Source: Marinobacterium halophilum (GTDB lineage: Bacteria; Pseudomonadota; Gammaproteobacteria; Pseudomonadales; Balneatricaceae). From it: a stretch of DNA of 64,000 bases. A program made the translations under genes and the position numbers. Below the pieces are notes generated by a model that had not been told where the DNA came from, ran no database searches, and saw only the letters and a list, made by a program, of their open reading frames with translations. Shown here piece after piece: positions 62,216-64,000 of this stretch. Numbering within the stretch: the stretch's first letter is position 1; each line of letters begins with the position of its first letter. The stretch spans positions 62,001 to 126,000 of the forward strand of contig NZ_PYGI01000007.1 in the NCBI RefSeq assembly GCF_003014615.1. Direction: 5' to 3'.

Positions 62216-63919
62216 ATGATCCTGACCCTGCTATTTGCCAGTGCGATGCTGTTGATCAGTATTGTTCTCAGTCCGTTGTCCAACCGTATCGGCATGCCGG
62301 TACTGCTGCTGTTTCTCGGCGTCGGTCTGCTGGCGGGACAAACCGAGATGGGTCAGCTGCTGTCCGCCGACGTGGACAGCACCTTTCTGGTCGGTCACCT
62401 GGCGCTGGCCATCATTCTGCTGGATGGCGGCATGCGCACCCGGATCGAAACCTTCAGGGTGGGCCTGAAACCGGCGCTTTCTCTGGCAACCTTCGGGGTG
62501 GTGATCACCGCGGCACTGACCGGTTTGGCGGCACACTGGATTCTGGACCTGCCGCTGCTGCCGGCACTGTTGATCGGCACCATTATCTCCTCGACTGACG
62601 CGGCGGCCGTGTTTGCGCTGTTACAGAATCACGGGTTGCGCCTCAATCAGCGTGTCAGTGCCACGCTGGAGATTGAGTCTGGCAGTAACGACCCGATGGC
62701 GATCTTCCTTACCATTATTCTGCTGGAGCTGATCACCCGCGAGACACCGCCCGGCGTGATGGAAGCAGGGTTGTTGCTGGTTACCCAGCTGGGGTTGGGT
62801 GCATTGGGTGGATTGGCCGGTGGCTGGTTGCTGGCGCGACTGTTGCCGCGGCTGGCGCTTCAACCCGCGTTCTATCCGCTGCTGGTGACAGCGGCCGGTT
62901 TAACCGTATTTTCACTGGTTGGCCTGCTGGATGGCAGTGGTTTTCTGGCGATCTACTTGATGGGGATCCAGATTGGCAACCGTGGTCTGCGCAAGCTGGA
63001 CGATATTCTGCAGGTGCATGATGGGCTGGCCTGGCTGGCGCAATTGAGCCTGTTCCTGATGCTGGGCCTGCTGCTGTCCCCGCATGAAAAGCTGGATTAT
63101 GTCGGCGAAGGGCTGGCGCTGGGGGCGGTATTGATCCTGTTCGCCCGTCCGCTGGCGGTATTCATCAGTCTTTGGCCGTTCGGGTTTCGCTGGCGCGAGC
63201 AGGTATTTATCGCTTGGGTCGGGTTGCGGGGGGCGGTACCGATTGTGCTGGCGCTGTTTCCGTTGATGGCTGATATCGAACATGCGGCGCTGTTTCCGAT
63301 CATCGCGTTCATCATTGTTACCCTGTCGCTGTTGTTGCAGGGCGCGACGCTGGCACGGGTGGCGCGCTGGTTAAAGCTGGAGTTGCCCACGGAGCCTGCA
63401 GCCACACACCGGTTAAGCCTCGACTGGTCACCGGCGCATTACCACCGGTTAATGGTGTTCGAGCTGGATGGCGAACACTGGACGCCACCCCGTAATCTGC
63501 AGGGGGTACGCCTGCCCCCGGATATTGTGCTGACGGCAGTGTTGCGAAATGGCCAGCTGATACCGTATGAGCCCGACCTCAAATTGCAAAGTGGCGATCA
63601 GCTTGCGGTGATTGGCGAGGAAGGGGCGGAAAAGCCGCTGGCGCGGCTGTTCAGTTCGGTGGCGTCGATCCCGGCCTTGAAGGAAAGTACCTTCTTTGGT
63701 GCCTTTGAACTCAACGGCAATGTGCAGCTGCAGGCGCTGGCTCAGAACTTCGGCCTCGAGATTGATCCGGCCCTGCAGCCATTGAGCGTGGCTGAGTACA
63801 TTGCATCCTGCCTGCACGTGCCGCCGGTGGAAGGCGACCGTGTTGCGCTAGGCTCGATCCAGTTGGTGGTCAAGGTATTGGAAGACGGCAAGGTTAGCCG
63901 CGTTGGTCTAAAGTTCTGA
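62216..63919 (+). CDS. nhaP2: K+/H+ antiporter NhaP2 (CvrA-like)
   Basis: A 567-residue CPA1 antiporter: about twelve helices in residues 1-390 with the ion-site region LIGTIISSTDAAAVFALL and ESGSNDPMAIFL, a TrkA-C ligand domain (about residues 405-480) and a C-terminal CorC/HlyC-like domain. This arrangement matches NhaP2/CvrA, which exchanges K+ or Na+ for H+ under osmotic stress. It is transcribed alone. Confidence 0.95.
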   Translation: MILTLLFASAMLLISIVLSPLSNRIGMPVLLLFLGVGLLAGQTEMGQLLSADVDSTFLVGHLALAIILLDGGMRTRIETFRVGLKPALSLATFGVVITAALTGLAAHWILDLPLLPALLIGTIISSTDAAAVFALLQNHGLRLNQRVSATLEIESGSNDPMAIFLTIILLELITRETPPGVMEAGLLLVTQLGLGALGGLAGGWLLARLLPRLALQPAFYPLLVTAAGLTVFSLVGLLDGSGFLAIYLMGIQIGNRGLRKLDDILQVHDGLAWLAQLSLFLMLGLLLSPHEKLDYVGEGLALGAVLILFARPLAVFISLWPFGFRWREQVFIAWVGLRGAVPIVLALFPLMADIEHAALFPIIAFIIVTLSLLLQGATLARVARWLKLELPTEPAATHRLSLDWSPAHYHRLMVFELDGEHWTPPRNLQGVRLPPDIVLTAVLRNGQLIPYEPDLKLQSGDQLAVIGEEGAEKPLARLFSSVASIPALKESTFFGAFELNGNVQLQALAQNFGLEIDPALQPLSVAEYIASCLHVPPVEGDRVALGSIQLVVKVLEDGKVSRVGLKF

Positions 63920-63994
63920 TCCCTGTCGCTGACAGTATGGGGTTGACGTGGTTTAATTGCGCGCGATTAGGCAAGGAAGTAAAGGGAGTCATCT

Positions 63995-64000
63995 GTGATT
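63995..64000 (+). CDS. Possible start of the next gene at the right edge
   Basis: GTG at 63995 has GGGAG at 63984-63988, six bases upstream, the normal spacing. Only two codons are inside the window, so nothing can be said of the product. Confidence 0.35.

Overview
The window is about 64 kb of gene-dense, moderately GC-rich bacterial chromosome. The gene families point to a marine-type gammaproteobacterium near Oceanospirillales/Pseudomonadales. Evidence for this is class I fumarase, TrhP, YgiQ, FxsA next to groESL, DUF3549, DUF3450 with a TtpC-type TonB system, TRAP transporters and CynRTSX. A Marinobacterium-like genus is a reasonable guess, but no rRNA or tRNA gene is present to anchor it. 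I saw no prophage, insertion sequence or CRISPR array.

Layout. 1-10.9 kb holds core housekeeping genes: an AmpG-like permease (cut by the left edge), a FabG-like reductase, fxsA, groES-groEL behind two heat-shock-type promoters, a coiled-coil membrane protein, a GST, thpR, trhP, a MenA-type prenyltransferase and fumA. 11-21.4 kb is a hydroxamate-siderophore locus: TonB receptor, AraC regulator, fhuF-fhuC-fhuD-fhuB, an exporter-type ABC protein and a decayed second TonB receptor. 21.4-26.3 kb is a Fur-box-preceded TonB2-type energising operon (DUF3450, ttpC, exbB, exbD, tonB, TPR protein). After a sodium symporter comes a second iron-responsive operon (PepSY, DUF2271, DUF4198, membrane-flavodoxin; 28.0-30.6 kb). 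30.6-34.1 kb is a cyanate operon (cynR, cynT, cynS, cynX). 34.2-37.7 kb is a copper locus (cytochrome b562-like, copB, copA, CopL-like peptide). 37.8-45.6 kb carries mtgA, an NhaC antiporter, a second Fur-controlled TonB receptor, YgiQ and a cold-shock gene with a long leader. 45.6-51.3 kb is a LysR regulator divergent from mmsA and a TRAP transporter. 51.4-64 kb holds small enzymes, a CobW GTPase, nfsA, alkB, a PRPP-synthetase plus AMP-phosphorylase-like pair, purU, a CBS protein, a DnaT-like/lambda-P-like replication pair, DUF3549 and nhaP2.

How the parts fit. Iron is the dominant theme. At least four Fur-like boxes sit on or beside promoter elements and would co-regulate outer-membrane uptake (two receptors), energy transduction (TonB2), inner-membrane import (FhuBCD), reductive release (FhuF) and an undercharacterised PepSY/flavodoxin module that looks like an inner-membrane electron-transfer system. 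The most interesting items are that module, the AMP-phosphorylase/PRPP-synthetase pair, the chromosomal phage-type helicase-loader pair, and the receptor pseudogene whose loss leaves the fhu locus relying on another receptor.
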